A stretch of 62,398 bases of DNA from Oceanobacillus sp. CFH 90083 (GCF_009389585.1 NZ_VIYG01000017.1:1-62398), one strand, 5' to 3'; counted from the first letter of the stretch, positions 8,811-18,786 are shown. Notes: generated by a model not told the origin, from the sequence alone. A program made the numbers and translations.

Positions 8811-10579
8811 ATAGAATCTTCCTTCCCGGTGTTTGTGATAGGACGATAGGGTAGTCGAAAATAAACCTCGCTTCCGCCCGCAGATAAATTCCGTACATGT
8901 AAACGTGCCTCTTCACCAAGCAAATTAATTAAACGTTGATTCACATTATATAAGCCTGTTCCGCCATGCTTTTTCCCTGTCAGTACGGTTTCTCCAGCCT
9001 GCGATATAATTGCCTTCGGAAAGCCCCTTCCATTATCACAGACACTTATTTTTATATACTCTCCGATGCGCTCCATCCTCACATCTACTCTTCCCCCTTC
9101 TGAAATATGTTCTAATCCATGTCTGATACTATTCTCAACAAGCGGTTGAATCGATGATGGCGGGATTAACAGATGGGAAATTTCCTCTGGCTGAAAAAAA
9201 TGGATTTGCATCCTGCTCGTAAATCGTGTCTGGATAATTTCGATATACGCTTTAACATGCTCTGTTTCCTTTTCCAAAGGGACAAGCTGTGTGGATACAA
9301 GCTTCAGGTTAAATCGCATAAAGTGTGCTAATTGAACTGTAATATGCCGCGCTTTTTCAGGATCCTTCCGAAATAATGCAGCAATCATATGCAGGGTATT
9401 GAACAAAAAATGCGGATTAATTTGTGCCTGTAAATTACTTAGCTCTGCATCACGCGTATGTAATTCAAGCCGCTCAGCTTTAATCGTTTTTAATTGATTA
9501 GCGATCAATTGACCAAGCCCCTCCGCCAGCATCAGCTCTACCGGACGAATATGCTGTGGTTTACGAAAATACAATTTAATCAGCCCAATGGTCTGGTTTG
9601 TCTCCAAAATCGGAATAACGATCACAGCTTCTAATGGACATTTTTTATGCGTACATTGAATCTCTGTATGTGAATATGCTACCAGTATATCCTTTGACGC
9701 TAATGCCCGCTGCGAAATTTGCGTCACTAACTGGTTTCCAGTCTCATGATGATCTCCTCCCAGTCCTTTATGCGCCATTACCTCCTTTTCATTTGTTACT
9801 GTTACAGCCGCTAATTTTAAACGTGCATATAACAAATCAGCAAGTCCCTCTGCCTTCTTCTGAAATGATTCCTCCTTTAGAAAGGGCAGCGCCTCCTCTG
9901 CAATGGTTAATGCCTGCTTCGTTGCGAATGCTGCTTCATTTTCCTGTTCCCTGAGGACAATAGCAATCATTGCAGTAAAAATAGCGATAGCAAGGCTGTT
10001 AGACAATACAACAGGTAGTCCGATTGTGTTAATCAGCTCAACCATCGTCCTATCCTGTGAATCAAATATAAGCAATAAATGCATCAGTAAGATAGGAGGA
10101 AATATCCCGATAAAGAGCGCTTTCGTCGGTGATATCACACGCTCCTGTGAAAAAAAGCGTGCTGTAAACCCGGCAAGCAGCCCGGTCAGTGGATTCACAA
10201 GGCTATTCGCAAAAAAACCAATTCCACCTAGAAAAAACAAATGCATGCCAGCAATGATTCCCGCCCCCAAGCCGACAACTGGACCTCCTAACAGCCCGGC
10301 AATCACAATAGCAACCAGACTGGAGCTTACCACCATTTGATCATCTTCTACATTCCAGACAAATACATTCATCACAGTAAAGTCACTTCCACCGATAACA
10401 ACACCTGTTAATGTCCCGGCAATGCCAAACAAACCAAACACGCACGCATGAATTCCTGCCATTTTGAAGCTGAATTCACGATAAAGCAGCGATCTAAAGC
10501 CAGGACTTCGAGTAAGTACAAAAGCAATGACCAGCAATAAACCTAAACGTTCGAATAAAACGATTGTCAAATTCATCAC
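8807..10579 (-). CDS. lytS: LytS-type sensor histidine kinase
   Basis: A 590-residue kinase with an N-terminal 5TMR-LYT membrane domain (about residues 5-210, rich in GG motifs), a GAF-like domain (about 225-360) and a His_kinase/HATPase module with the conserved LQAQINPHFLFNTLH phospho-acceptor region and DNGRGF ATP lid. This is the LytS/BtsS/YpdA architecture. It overlaps both neighbours by four bases (ATGA at 10576-10579 with the symporter stop and 8807-8810 with lytT), so symporter-lytS-lytT form one coupled operon. The GAF domain has several Cys and His residues (CTHKKCPLE), possibly ligand or metal related, which is speculative. Confidence 0.9.
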   Translation of the reverse strand: MMNLTIVLFERLGLLLVIAFVLTRSPGFRSLLYREFSFKMAGIHACVFGLFGIAGTLTGVVIGGSDFTVMNVFVWNVEDDQMVVSSSLVAIVIAGLLGGPVVGLGAGIIAGMHLFFLGGIGFFANSLVNPLTGLLAGFTARFFSQERVISPTKALFIGIFPPILLMHLLLIFDSQDRTMVELINTIGLPVVLSNSLAIAIFTAMIAIVLREQENEAAFATKQALTIAEEALPFLKEESFQKKAEGLADLLYARLKLAAVTVTNEKEVMAHKGLGGDHHETGNQLVTQISQRALASKDILVAYSHTEIQCTHKKCPLEAVIVIPILETNQTIGLIKLYFRKPQHIRPVELMLAEGLGQLIANQLKTIKAERLELHTRDAELSNLQAQINPHFLFNTLHMIAALFRKDPEKARHITVQLAHFMRFNLKLVSTQLVPLEKETEHVKAYIEIIQTRFTSRMQIHFFQPEEISHLLIPPSSIQPLVENSIRHGLEHISEGGRVDVRMERIGEYIKISVCDNGRGFPKAIISQAGETVLTGKKHGGTGLYNVNQRLINLLGEEARLHVRNLSAGGSEVYFRLPYRPITNTGKEDSI

Positions 10580-12117
10580 GAACGATCTCTCCTTCTATTC
10601 ATCCCCGTTTGTGCCTGCAGATAAAATGCTGAAAATGGAACAGCACTCCCCTTTTCCCGGGATAACACTGTCCCCAGATATGCTCCTAAAAAGCCGGCAG
10701 GAATGGCAATAATCCCAGGATTATAAAGCGGAATCACCGAATTGGCGGCAATCCAGCCTTCATCAGCATTCATCACATGCGGTCCTAAAAAGAAAAGAAT
10801 CAGGGACATAGTTAAACCAGAAATCATTCCGGTAATTGCTCCAGTCTGGTTGAAGCGCCGCCAGTAAATCGTAAATAACAGGACAGGCAGATTGCTGGAT
10901 GCAGCTACAATAAATGTTAGAGAAACCAGAAACGTCACATTCATATTGCGCAGTCCAAGTGCGAGCAGCGTAGACAGCAGACCAATAAAAAAAGCCGTCC
11001 AGCGTGCAGCACGTACACGCTTCTTTTCTGATGTATTTCCTTTTTTGATAATATGATAATAAATATCATGTGAGAAAGCGGTTGTTGCAGAAATAACTAA
11101 ACCAGCTACAACTGCAACAATGGTGGTAAACGCAATGGCCGCGATAAATGCCATTAAAAAATCTCCGCCTAAGCTCTCCGCTAATAATGGTGCCGCTAAA
11201 TTTCCGAACGGATCCAGCAGCACCAGCTCTTCAAACCCGACCAAAGCCACCGCACCTAAGCCTAAAACAAGCGCAATCAAATAAAATGCACCGATAATCC
11301 AGCTTGCCGTTAACAGTGATTTACGCACTTCTACTGTATTCCGTACCGTAAATAATCGGATTAAAATATGTGGCAGTCCGGCCGTGCCCAATATTAATGC
11401 CAGATGAAGCGACAGCGTTTCCAACGGATTATTGAACAAATGCCCCGGTACGGAAAATTGCTCTCCTAAAGGGGAGCCCAGCGTCACTTGCTCTAACAGG
11501 TTGGGAAGACTCCAGTTAAATCGTGCAAAAACAATGAGTGCAAGTAAAAATGTGCCGGATAACAGCAGTACCGTTTTGACAATCTGGACCCAGGAAGTAG
11601 CAAACATCCCCCCAAAGACAACATAGACAGTCATTAATACTCCTATGACTAGAACAGAGGCAGAATAATTAATATCTAACAATAAGCGAATTAACAATCC
11701 GGCAGCAACCAGCTGTGGAATCATATAAAAAACGGAAATAATCAAAGCACCAACAGCCATTACTCCGCGCATTTTATAGCTTGGAAAACGTGCACAAATC
11801 ACATCACCTAATGAATACTTTCCTAGACGATGGACCGGTTCAGCAATAAAGAATAAAACAATGAGATATGAAACTAAAAAACCAATCGCATATAAAAAAC
11901 CGTCAAAACCATTAATTGCGATGGTGCCTACAATCCCCAGAAAGGAAGCTGCACTAATATAATCCCCTGCAATCGCCATCCCGTTTTGCGTACCCGTTAA
12001 GCTCCCGGAAGCAATATAAAACTGATTCGTCGTTTTACTTTGCTTTGCCGCCCAATAGGTAATGATAAGCGTACAAACAACAATACAGAGAAAAAACAGG
12101 AGGTAGGTAATGTTCAT
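10576..12117 (-). CDS. Second sodium/monocarboxylate symporter (SSS family)
   Basis: A carrier of 513 residues, close in sequence to the one at 5842-7386 (the same AGDYISAASFLGI and LGTAGLPHIL segments), with about 13 membrane helices. The start at 12117 is chosen because it aligns with the first residues of the paralogue and follows GGTGA, rather than the longer frame beginning at 12162. It lacks a DUF485 partner; instead the coupled downstream genes are lytS and lytT. It may act as the transporter and possible co-sensor for the LytST system, as transporters do in several pyruvate or dicarboxylate systems (inference). Confidence 0.87.
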   Translation of the reverse strand: MNITYLLFFLCIVVCTLIITYWAAKQSKTTNQFYIASGSLTGTQNGMAIAGDYISAASFLGIVGTIAINGFDGFLYAIGFLVSYLIVLFFIAEPVHRLGKYSLGDVICARFPSYKMRGVMAVGALIISVFYMIPQLVAAGLLIRLLLDINYSASVLVIGVLMTVYVVFGGMFATSWVQIVKTVLLLSGTFLLALIVFARFNWSLPNLLEQVTLGSPLGEQFSVPGHLFNNPLETLSLHLALILGTAGLPHILIRLFTVRNTVEVRKSLLTASWIIGAFYLIALVLGLGAVALVGFEELVLLDPFGNLAAPLLAESLGGDFLMAFIAAIAFTTIVAVVAGLVISATTAFSHDIYYHIIKKGNTSEKKRVRAARWTAFFIGLLSTLLALGLRNMNVTFLVSLTFIVAASSNLPVLLFTIYWRRFNQTGAITGMISGLTMSLILFFLGPHVMNADEGWIAANSVIPLYNPGIIAIPAGFLGAYLGTVLSREKGSAVPFSAFYLQAQTGMNRRRDRS

Positions 12118-12434
12118 AAATTCACCGTCCATCTTTAGAGCGCTATTTTCTAATACTACCAAGATTATTGAGAGATGTTTAAAATATGTAAAAATTGGTT
12201 AAATTTCATCTTTTTATTTTACTATAACTTGTATATTATGCAAAAGGAAAATCTGTAAAGATATACTTATCTGCCATCCAATGCTTATAACAGATGTTCA
12301 TCTCTATTTTTCATTCTTCTTTAGGGAATCACTATAATCCAGCATTATTTAGTGCTACAATAAGAAGTGGAGGCTACTTCAAACTGTTTTTTAAAGCCGA
12401 ATTACAGGCTAAACAAAAAAAAGGAGTGAAAGTG
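12118..12434. other. Intergenic region between divergent symporter operon and aldolase
   Basis: AT-rich region carrying the promoters of two divergent units. Several A/T hexamers look like -10 elements, but no confident -35/-10 pair or operator was identified. It ends with AAGGAG at 12421-12426, the ribosome-binding site of the aldolase gene. Confidence 0.4.
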
Positions 12435-13322
12435 ATGCGGCAAAATCAATTAGAAAAAATGAAGAACGGAAAAGGATTTATTGCAGCACTGGATCAAAGT
12501 GGAGGAAGTACACCAAAGGCTTTGGCAGCCTATGGAATCCCGGAGGATGCTTATCAAAGTGAAGCAGAAATGTTTGACTTAGTCCATGAAATGCGGACGC
12601 GAATTATTACATCGCCTTCCTTTAATTCCGATCAGATTATTGGTGCCATTCTTTTTGAACAAACCATGAACCGTGAAATTGAAGGAAAGTATACAGGTGA
12701 TTATCTCGCTGAAGAAAAAGGGATTATTCCATTCCTGAAAGTGGACAAAGGGCTCGCCGAAGAAGCAGAGGGTGTCCAGTTGATGAAGCCGATTGATAAT
12801 TTACAGGAAACATTAGACCGCGCCAATAAACGTCATATTTTTGGTACAAAAATGCGCTCTGTTATTAAAGAAGATAACCCGGAAGGTATCAAAAAAGTGG
12901 TTGATCAGCAATTTGAAATCGGAAAGCAGATTATTGCTGCAGGGCTGGTACCAATTATTGAGCCGGAAGTAGATATTCACAGCCCTTCCAAAGAAGCTAG
13001 TGAAGACAGGCTAAAAGCTGAAATTCTTGCGCACTTAAACCAGCTTGATTCCGATCAGCTGGTTATGCTGAAACTGACTATCCCAACAAAGAATAACTTA
13101 TATAAAGAACTTATCGAGCACCCGAATGTTGTCCGTGTTGTCGCATTATCGGGAGGCTACTCCACAGACGATGCGAATGCAAAGCTGAAAGAAAATAATG
13201 GACTTATCGCCAGCTTCTCCAGAGCATTAAGCCAGGATTTAAATGCAAATCAATCGCAGGAGGAATTCGATGCTGCTTTGAAACAGGCGGTTGATTCTAT
13301 CTATGAAGCATCTATTTCATAA
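12435..13322 (+). CDS. fda: Class I fructose-bisphosphate aldolase
   Basis: A 295-residue aldolase with the class I start ([18 protein letters not shown]) and a Schiff-base lysine region [12 protein letters not shown] near residues 210-221, as in the staphylococcal and Bacillus-group Fda enzymes, which use no metal. It cleaves fructose 1,6-bisphosphate into dihydroxyacetone phosphate and glyceraldehyde 3-phosphate in the cytoplasm. The frame extends upstream to 12294, but the ATG at 12435 has AAGGAG eight nt before it and gives the family length. It is a single-gene unit closed by the terminator at 13354-13396. Confidence 0.92.
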   Translation: MRQNQLEKMKNGKGFIAALDQSGGSTPKALAAYGIPEDAYQSEAEMFDLVHEMRTRIITSPSFNSDQIIGAILFEQTMNREIEGKYTGDYLAEEKGIIPFLKVDKGLAEEAEGVQLMKPIDNLQETLDRANKRHIFGTKMRSVIKEDNPEGIKKVVDQQFEIGKQIIAAGLVPIIEPEVDIHSPSKEASEDRLKAEILAHLNQLDSDQLVMLKLTIPTKNNLYKELIEHPNVVRVVALSGGYSTDDANAKLKENNGLIASFSRALSQDLNANQSQEEFDAALKQAVDSIYEASIS

Positions 13323-13353
13323 AGAAGCTGTTCAAAAGAGGAAATGTAAAATA

Positions 13354-13396
13354 GGTTAGGAGCAGACATTTTATGCTATCTGCTCCTAACCTTTTT
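13354..13396. terminator. Bidirectional terminator, aldolase/YfcC carrier
   Basis: Perfect 13-bp stem (13354-13366 with 13379-13391), 12-nt loop, then five T on the plus strand. It sits between the convergent aldolase and YfcC genes and can serve both. Confidence 0.9.
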
Positions 13397-13401
13397 CTAA
13401 A

Positions 13402-14841
13402 CTAAGCCGTCCAAATAAACATATGAACAATTGTCAGAATAATACCTCCGATAAGGTAAGACAGGAGAATCCATGGAATGACCCAACGGAACCAGGTTGT
13501 CCATGGAATTTTAGCTATGGCTAAGGAAGCCATCAGCACTCCGGATGTCGGTGTAATCGAATTGGATATACCATCTCCCAGCTGGAAGGCCATTACTGCA
13601 GTCTGTCTGCTTACTCCGGTAAGGTCGGATAATGGTGTCATAATCGGCATCGTTAAAGCCGCCTGTCCACTTCCTGATGGAACTAAGAAGTTAAGCAGAC
13701 TCTGGAACACATACATTCCTATCGCCGAAAAAGCAGTCGGCAGCTGACTTACCAGATTCGATGCAGCAAATAGAATCGTATCAATCGTATTACTTTCCTC
13801 TAAAACAACCAGAATCCCATAGGCAAAGCCGACCACTAACGCCCCGACAATCAGCTCTTTACAGCCGTTAATAAACGATTCCGCAATTTGATTCACACGC
13901 AGCTTGCCGACAAAACCGGCAATCACTCCCATAATTAAGAAAAGAGAAGCAATCTCTAAAATATACCATTCGAAATAAATGACTCCTATTGCAAGAATAA
14001 CAATGGTAGCTACCAGTAATCCAATAATAATGCCCTGCCTGACAGTCAGCTTATTATACTGCCCGCTTAAGGAATCATCAAGCTTTCTCTCTTGATCTAT
14101 CTTGTACATGAAGCTCTTCTCTGGATTCTTCTTAACTTTTTTTGCATAAATCATAACAAAAACGATACTAAATGTAACAAAGATAACCCACATGCCAAAA
14201 CGGACACCCATTCCCGAGAAGGTAGGAAGCTCCGCAATCCCTTGAGCCACTCCAACTGTAAATGGGTTCATAAATGATGCTGTAAAGCCGGCACCAGAAC
14301 CGATAATAACCATTGCTGCCCCCGTCATGGAGTCAAAGCCTAATTTCATCGCTAAAGGCACTAAAATCATAATGAATGGAATCGTCTCCTCTGACATTCC
14401 AAACGTTCCGCCGCCTAAAGCAAATAGCGTCATGACAACAGGAATCAGATAAATTTCTTTATCAGCCATCTTCATCGATAAATTAGCAAGCCCTGTTTCA
14501 ATCGCTTTCGTTGCGTTTAAGATTCCAAAAGCACCACCAACAATAAAAATAAAGAAAATAATATCAGCGCTCTGTGTCATCCCTTTATGAACCGTCTGGA
14601 AAACTTCAAAAAATCCAGTCGGGCTTCCTTCCGATTCATGGTATGTATCATCAATAACAACGGTTCTTTCCGTTTCATTAACAATTTTTGTCTCCCGTTC
14701 GTACTCTCCAGCCGGAATAAAATATGTCATTACCGCCGTAATAATAATCAGTCCAAACATGAGAGCAAAAACATGCGGAAATTCCCATTTCTTCTTCGGC
14801 TTCTGCGTGTTTCCTTCTGCCATATTTACATTTTCGCTCAC
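13402..14841 (-). CDS. YfcC-family membrane carrier
   Basis: A 479-residue transporter with about 12 transmembrane helices, a Pro/Lys-rich cytoplasmic N-terminus and the YfcC/DcuC-type signatures ALGGGTFGMSEETIPF (about 141-156) and GSGAGFTASFMNPFTVGVAQ (about 182-201). Family members carry C4-dicarboxylates or basic and other amino acids. The start is a GTG at 14841 with AAGGAG eight nt upstream. It lies downstream of an M20 amidohydrolase gene, so its substrate may be the acyl- or peptide-linked amino acid, or the product, handled by that enzyme. A terminator-like hairpin between the two genes may limit readthrough. Confidence 0.8.
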   Translation of the reverse strand: MSENVNMAEGNTQKPKKKWEFPHVFALMFGLIIITAVMTYFIPAGEYERETKIVNETERTVVIDDTYHESEGSPTGFFEVFQTVHKGMTQSADIIFFIFIVGGAFGILNATKAIETGLANLSMKMADKEIYLIPVVMTLFALGGGTFGMSEETIPFIMILVPLAMKLGFDSMTGAAMVIIGSGAGFTASFMNPFTVGVAQGIAELPTFSGMGVRFGMWVIFVTFSIVFVMIYAKKVKKNPEKSFMYKIDQERKLDDSLSGQYNKLTVRQGIIIGLLVATIVILAIGVIYFEWYILEIASLFLIMGVIAGFVGKLRVNQIAESFINGCKELIVGALVVGFAYGILVVLEESNTIDTILFAASNLVSQLPTAFSAIGMYVFQSLLNFLVPSGSGQAALTMPIMTPLSDLTGVSRQTAVMAFQLGDGISNSITPTSGVLMASLAIAKIPWTTWFRWVIPWILLSYLIGGIILTIVHMFIWTA

Positions 14842-14878
14842 GGTAGCATCTCCTTTTCACTATTTTACACACATTCTA

Positions 14879-14927
14879 ATAAAAAACAGGCAGTTTACTA
14901 CTTTTATCAAGAAATAAACTACCTGTT
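14879..14927 (-). terminator. Terminator or attenuator between M20 gene and yfcC gene
   Basis: A 13-bp stem (14885-14897 with 14915-14927), with a G-U pair on the minus strand, runs into six T. It lies between two same-strand genes with only 37 nt left before the next gene's start, so it could partly terminate the transcript and set the ratio of the two products. Confidence 0.7.
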
Positions 14928-14954
14928 CTGATGAGATATCATCTCATTCTATCC

Positions 14955-16106
14955 TTACCGATTTTCAAATTCTTCTTTAATCGCCTGTAGTAAATCTTTG
15001 TTGACTATAATATCGTACCCTGTATGTGCCAGAGCCAGGACCGCATCATGAATAGCGGCTTCTCCATCTGGCGTTATTGTTTTATCTGCAAATTCCTTTG
15101 TATGGAACACAAGTCCAGGTTCATTTAAGCCGGCAAAAGGATGAATCGACGGAACAACCTGACTGACATTTCCCATATCCGCCGACCCTGTTGCCGGAAC
15201 AGCCGGATAAACAGGATTGGCACTATATGCCTTCATATGCTTTGTAAATGTATCTGATAAAACCTGGTTGGTAATCATATTATCGTAGCTTAACTCATAA
15301 TTTGAAATTTCTACCGAAGCTCCTGTCATCAAACAGGCTCCTTCTGCAATCTTTCTTACTTTTGCGCCAATCTCATCTACCAGTTCCCGTTCATTGGCCC
15401 GAATGTAAAATTGCGCTGTAGCTTCTGCCGGGACAATTCCGGCTGCTTCTCCGCCTTTTGTAATAATACCATGGATGCGCACATCATCTGGTACATGCTC
15501 ACGCAGGGCATTGATGCCATTAAATAATTGAATGACTGCGTCAAGAGCATTGATTCCCTGCTCCGGGGATGCCGCTGCATGTGCTGCTTTCCCTGTAAAA
15601 TCAAATTGTAAAGCATCCATTGCCAGCATTGGCCCACTTTCCGAAGATACATCTGCACCATGTACCATCATAGCTACATCAATATCGTCAAAAGTCCCCT
15701 GCTCACTCATCGGCACCTTTGCACCATTCGTTTCCTCTGCCGGTGTGCCTAAGACAACTACCTTTCCGCCAATTTCTTCTACATGCTGACGGAGAATGAC
15801 ACCTGCTCCTACAGCAAATGTAGCAATCAGATTATGACCACAGCCATGTCCGATTCCAGGCAACGCATCATATTCTGCTAAATAAGCAATGGTCGGCCCC
15901 GGTTTACTGCTTGTATACTCTGCCCGAAAAGCAGTCGGGCGGTCGACAATGCCTGTCTCTATTTCAAAATCATAGGATTTTAAATATTTAACCAGTAATT
16001 TCATGGATTCAAATTCCTGATCCCCGAGCTCTGGATTTTCATATAATTGATTGCTGATTTGAATCAGCTCATTTTGGATAGCTTCATAGTTTTTTTCTAA
16101 TGACAT
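14955..16106 (-). CDS. M20-family amidohydrolase / N-acyl-amino acid or aminobenzoyl-glutamate hydrolase
   Basis: A 383-residue M20 metallo-amidohydrolase. Metal-binding and catalytic segments are visible: AEYDALPGIGHGCGHN (about 79-94) and GTPAEETNG (about 119-127), with a dimerisation insert (about 180-290) containing VNG-type residues replaced by FNGI and the terminal HTKEFADKT near 340. Such enzymes remove acyl, benzoyl or peptide groups from amino acids. The start has GAGGAGG ten nt upstream. It is first in a unit with the YfcC carrier and has a strong promoter at 16138-16166. The substrate is not predictable. Confidence 0.82.
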   Translation of the reverse strand: MSLEKNYEAIQNELIQISNQLYENPELGDQEFESMKLLVKYLKSYDFEIETGIVDRPTAFRAEYTSSKPGPTIAYLAEYDALPGIGHGCGHNLIATFAVGAGVILRQHVEEIGGKVVVLGTPAEETNGAKVPMSEQGTFDDIDVAMMVHGADVSSESGPMLAMDALQFDFTGKAAHAAASPEQGINALDAVIQLFNGINALREHVPDDVRIHGIITKGGEAAGIVPAEATAQFYIRANERELVDEIGAKVRKIAEGACLMTGASVEISNYELSYDNMITNQVLSDTFTKHMKAYSANPVYPAVPATGSADMGNVSQVVPSIHPFAGLNEPGLVFHTKEFADKTITPDGEAAIHDAVLALAHTGYDIIVNKDLLQAIKEEFENR

Positions 16107-16137
16107 TTGCGTATAACCTCCTCATTCAGAAAATATA

Positions 16138-16166
16138 ATTATACCACAAAATGTATTTTTATGCAA
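16138..16166 (-). promoter_or_regulatory. Sigma-A promoter of the M20 gene
   Basis: On the minus strand TTGCAT (16161-16166) and TATAAT (16138-16143) are separated by 17 nt, 32 bp before the start codon. Directly upstream is an imperfect inverted repeat ATGCGT-4-ATGCAT (16171-16186), a plausible operator for an unknown regulator. Confidence 0.75.
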
Positions 16167-16186
16167 AATGATGCGTTGTTATGCAT

Positions 16187-16517
16187 TATATCATAACTCA
16201 AAAAGGAGCGAAAAAAATAAATGCAACAATAGGAAGCAAATTTACACATTTAAAAGGGTGCTTCAGAAGATTTTATACGGGAGGGGGCAGGCATGATGGC
16301 ATTTGATGTGAAAGTCAGTTTCTTTTGAAGTTAATGGCTTAGCTTATGTATCTTATTTTTAGGAATCTTATGCCAAACCGACTATGATTCTGCATTTTTT
16401 CTCTCACATCAAGCAGCAATTAACCATCATTTTAGTATTTTTGTTCACTCCCTTTTATTGTTTTCCTTATACTAAAATAACTATGTTTTATATTCGGATC
16501 AAAAGTATTGTATAGAA
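16187..16517. other. Non-coding gap with a distant inverted repeat
   Basis: No supported gene. TTGATGTGA near 16304 and TCACATCAA near 16403 are 9-bp inverted repeats about 90 bp apart, flanking AT-rich sequence without an ORF; this may be a decayed miniature element. The segment separates the M20 unit from the lipase cassette. Confidence 0.35.
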
Positions 16518-16859
16518 CTACATTTCATCAAGAGTTATTATTTCATAATACAATATTACTTTTTGCATCTTCATGTCATTAATGATTTCCGTATAGTTAA
16601 TTGCAAAACGCTGCATATCCAATTTACTCTCTTCAAATAGCTGTAGATTCTTGTTTGAGGTGGTATCAACTTCTTCGATAATACTTGTAATTAACTCCCC
16701 TTCACTATCTTCCAAATTATTCTTTACGAGCCGATTCAAGCTCTCTGTAAAAGCTTGTAGCTTGTTTAATTCCGCTTCGAATAACTCTGCCTTGTCAGTT
16801 AAATCCTCCAGCTTTTCAAATTGATAAAAAAGGCTTTCCTCTCCCGTCTCCATCCTCAT
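16518..16859 (-). CDS. Small all-helical partner protein of the lipase
   Basis: A 113-residue acidic, coiled-coil-like protein with no signal peptide or membrane helix and no recognised family. It begins inside the stop of the lipase gene (ATGA at 16856-16859), so its synthesis is tied to that of the lipase. Small helical proteins encoded beside LXG-type or lipase effectors in Bacillota act as targeting partners for type VII secretion (for example the Lap proteins and TlaA/TlaB of S. aureus TslA). A similar role is inferred from size, helical content and position; there is no WXG motif. Confidence 0.6.
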   Translation of the reverse strand: MRMETGEESLFYQFEKLEDLTDKAELFEAELNKLQAFTESLNRLVKNNLEDSEGELITSIIEEVDTTSNKNLQLFEESKLDMQRFAINYTEIINDMKMQKVILYYEIITLDEM

Positions 16860-18772
16860 CCCCCCTGAAATATAGAATGTGCTATTTCTTCTTCTTTTTC
16901 AAAAAATTGTTCTACAGTCTTCCGGATAGTTTCTAATGATTGCTGTGATTTTAATATTTCCGTTTCCAAATGCTCCATAAGATTTTCAAAGGCCTCTTTG
17001 AAACGAATATCTGCAGGAATATCGTCATCTACTTTAATTCTGCTTATCTTGTGAACCCGGAATACACCTGGAGGAAAATCGCCAAGTAAATATTGATAAT
17101 CATATGGATTTGATTCCATATCATCTATTTTTTCTACCAGTCGATTTCTTCTTTTCTCGAAATCATCCAAGTATTCTATTTCGTATAATCTTCTCATATC
17201 ATCAAGAGTTGTTTGCTGTTCATCTATCAATGCGATACCACGTTCATAAATTTGAATAGCGGAAGTCAAATTTAATTTTATCTTTCCACTCGAACTACTT
17301 GTAATTGTTACCATAACTCCTGATTTAGTATATTCCATCCCTTTTAAAGCACCTAAAGCATTAATAACTGCACCTAATTTATGAGATTCGGCAGATTGCA
17401 TGAAAGCTTCTTGAATGTCCTTTGCTTCCTCTGAAATCCTTCCTAAACTATCCTTTATAACTTCATAGGATAGATAAATGGTTACCAGTGAATTGACTGT
17501 CTCGAATATATTCCACACATTTACTTTTTGACTTGCTTTTTCAATAATTTCTGTATTTTCTTCAATAATTTTTGCTTCCTCTAAAATACGATGCTTCTGT
17601 TTTTCTGATAAGTATCCTAATTCCTGAAATTTAGTTAGTATTGTTGGTAGATGCGTATTCAATGTTTGTATTTGTTGCTGGAATTGAGGAATCTTCTCTT
17701 TAATGTCCTCAATCATACCAACGGCGGAAGAGAATAAATTATAAGCCGATTCCATATTATCTATATCTGACCAATCATACCCAGTCACATTCAATACTCT
17801 AAACAAATCATCCATAGCCTCTCCATCAATACCTGTTACTGCTTGAAACAGGCCATCAAAACCGGTTTCACGATACACTTCACTATAATTTTCTGCTAAG
17901 AATACTTGTATGTCAGACACTACTTCATTTGGAATCGCTTTGACTAAATCGCGCAAATCATCTAACTCTGCATTGTCTACCCCTTCAATAGCTGTAGAAG
18001 TTCCTGTTTCGATAAAAATATCCAATTCACTTAAAACATGCATTATTTCATTGTTCACATACCTATGATGAATATTTTCACCATTTTCTTCGTAATACGC
18101 TTCTGTAAAAGTTTTTAGTTCTTCAAGGTCAATGTTGTAGATTGCTAACTGATCAGATATTTCAATTCCGAACTCCTCAGATAAATCTAATAAGAAATCA
18201 AAACTTATATTAGATAACTGAACAGGAGTAGGTGGTGCATGATTAGTTGTATATACCTCTTCAAACCTCCCAGTTACCAATTCTGCTATTGTGATTAAAT
18301 TGCCACCTAGTGAATGTCCAAGTCCTATCTTTACTAACTCTTGATCATCACTTTCGCCAATACCTAATAAAATTTCATTTGTTACTAATTCATCAAAAGA
18401 TACCAGAGCTTCATATTGGCTAATATCCTGTCCTGCTAAAATCCCCATTGCATTATACGCCCAATCCTCAGGTCGCCATTCGTTATCAGTTAGTTCTATT
18501 CCTTCACTACCTCTAGCTATCGTATACGATTCATTTATTTTCCTTTCTTTATCATAGAAATGAATAATTGTTCCATTAAAACCGTTGGAATTTTTCTCAT
18601 TAACATAATCATCAGAATAATAAATCTCTATTGTTTCAGGTGGATTTTGTCCCGTTTCTTCTTTATAAATTTCTTCAACCTTGTCTTTTGTTAATTTACC
18701 ATATTCTTCGTTTATCAGTCGATCTTGTATGGATGGATCTTCAAGAAGAATATCTGAATTTTCATTAGACAT
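16856..18772 (-). CDS. Lipase-domain protein with helical C-terminus (putative type VII-secreted toxin)
   Basis: A 638-residue protein without signal peptide. Residues about 50-200 form an alpha/beta-hydrolase lipase domain with ARGSEG (about 87-92, oxyanion region) and nucleophile elbow GHSLGGN (S154). Residues about 360-638 are almost entirely helical and coiled-coil with a short Gly/Ala/hydrophobic stretch near 470-490. N-terminal lipase plus C-terminal LXG-like helices is the reversed layout described for the S. aureus type VII lipase toxin TslA. AAGGAGG lies nine nt before the ATG. The cassette has an upstream lipoprotein gene 14 nt away and an overlapping small helical gene. No secretion-machine genes lie in the window. 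An ordinary cell-associated lipase is the alternative. Confidence 0.7.
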   Translation of the reverse strand: MSNENSDILLEDPSIQDRLINEEYGKLTKDKVEEIYKEETGQNPPETIEIYYSDDYVNEKNSNGFNGTIIHFYDKERKINESYTIARGSEGIELTDNEWRPEDWAYNAMGILAGQDISQYEALVSFDELVTNEILLGIGESDDQELVKIGLGHSLGGNLITIAELVTGRFEEVYTTNHAPPTPVQLSNISFDFLLDLSEEFGIEISDQLAIYNIDLEELKTFTEAYYEENGENIHHRYVNNEIMHVLSELDIFIETGTSTAIEGVDNAELDDLRDLVKAIPNEVVSDIQVFLAENYSEVYRETGFDGLFQAVTGIDGEAMDDLFRVLNVTGYDWSDIDNMESAYNLFSSAVGMIEDIKEKIPQFQQQIQTLNTHLPTILTKFQELGYLSEKQKHRILEEAKIIEENTEIIEKASQKVNVWNIFETVNSLVTIYLSYEVIKDSLGRISEEAKDIQEAFMQSAESHKLGAVINALGALKGMEYTKSGVMVTITSSSSGKIKLNLTSAIQIYERGIALIDEQQTTLDDMRRLYEIEYLDDFEKRRNRLVEKIDDMESNPYDYQYLLGDFPPGVFRVHKISRIKVDDDIPADIRFKEAFENLMEHLETEILKSQQSLETIRKTVEQFFEKEEEIAHSIFQGG

Positions 18773-18786
18773 AAATCTAGACCTCC

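Noticed and set aside
9634..10340. Plus-strand frames opposite lytS
   Set aside because: Low-complexity antisense translations of a conserved kinase gene; no start signals.
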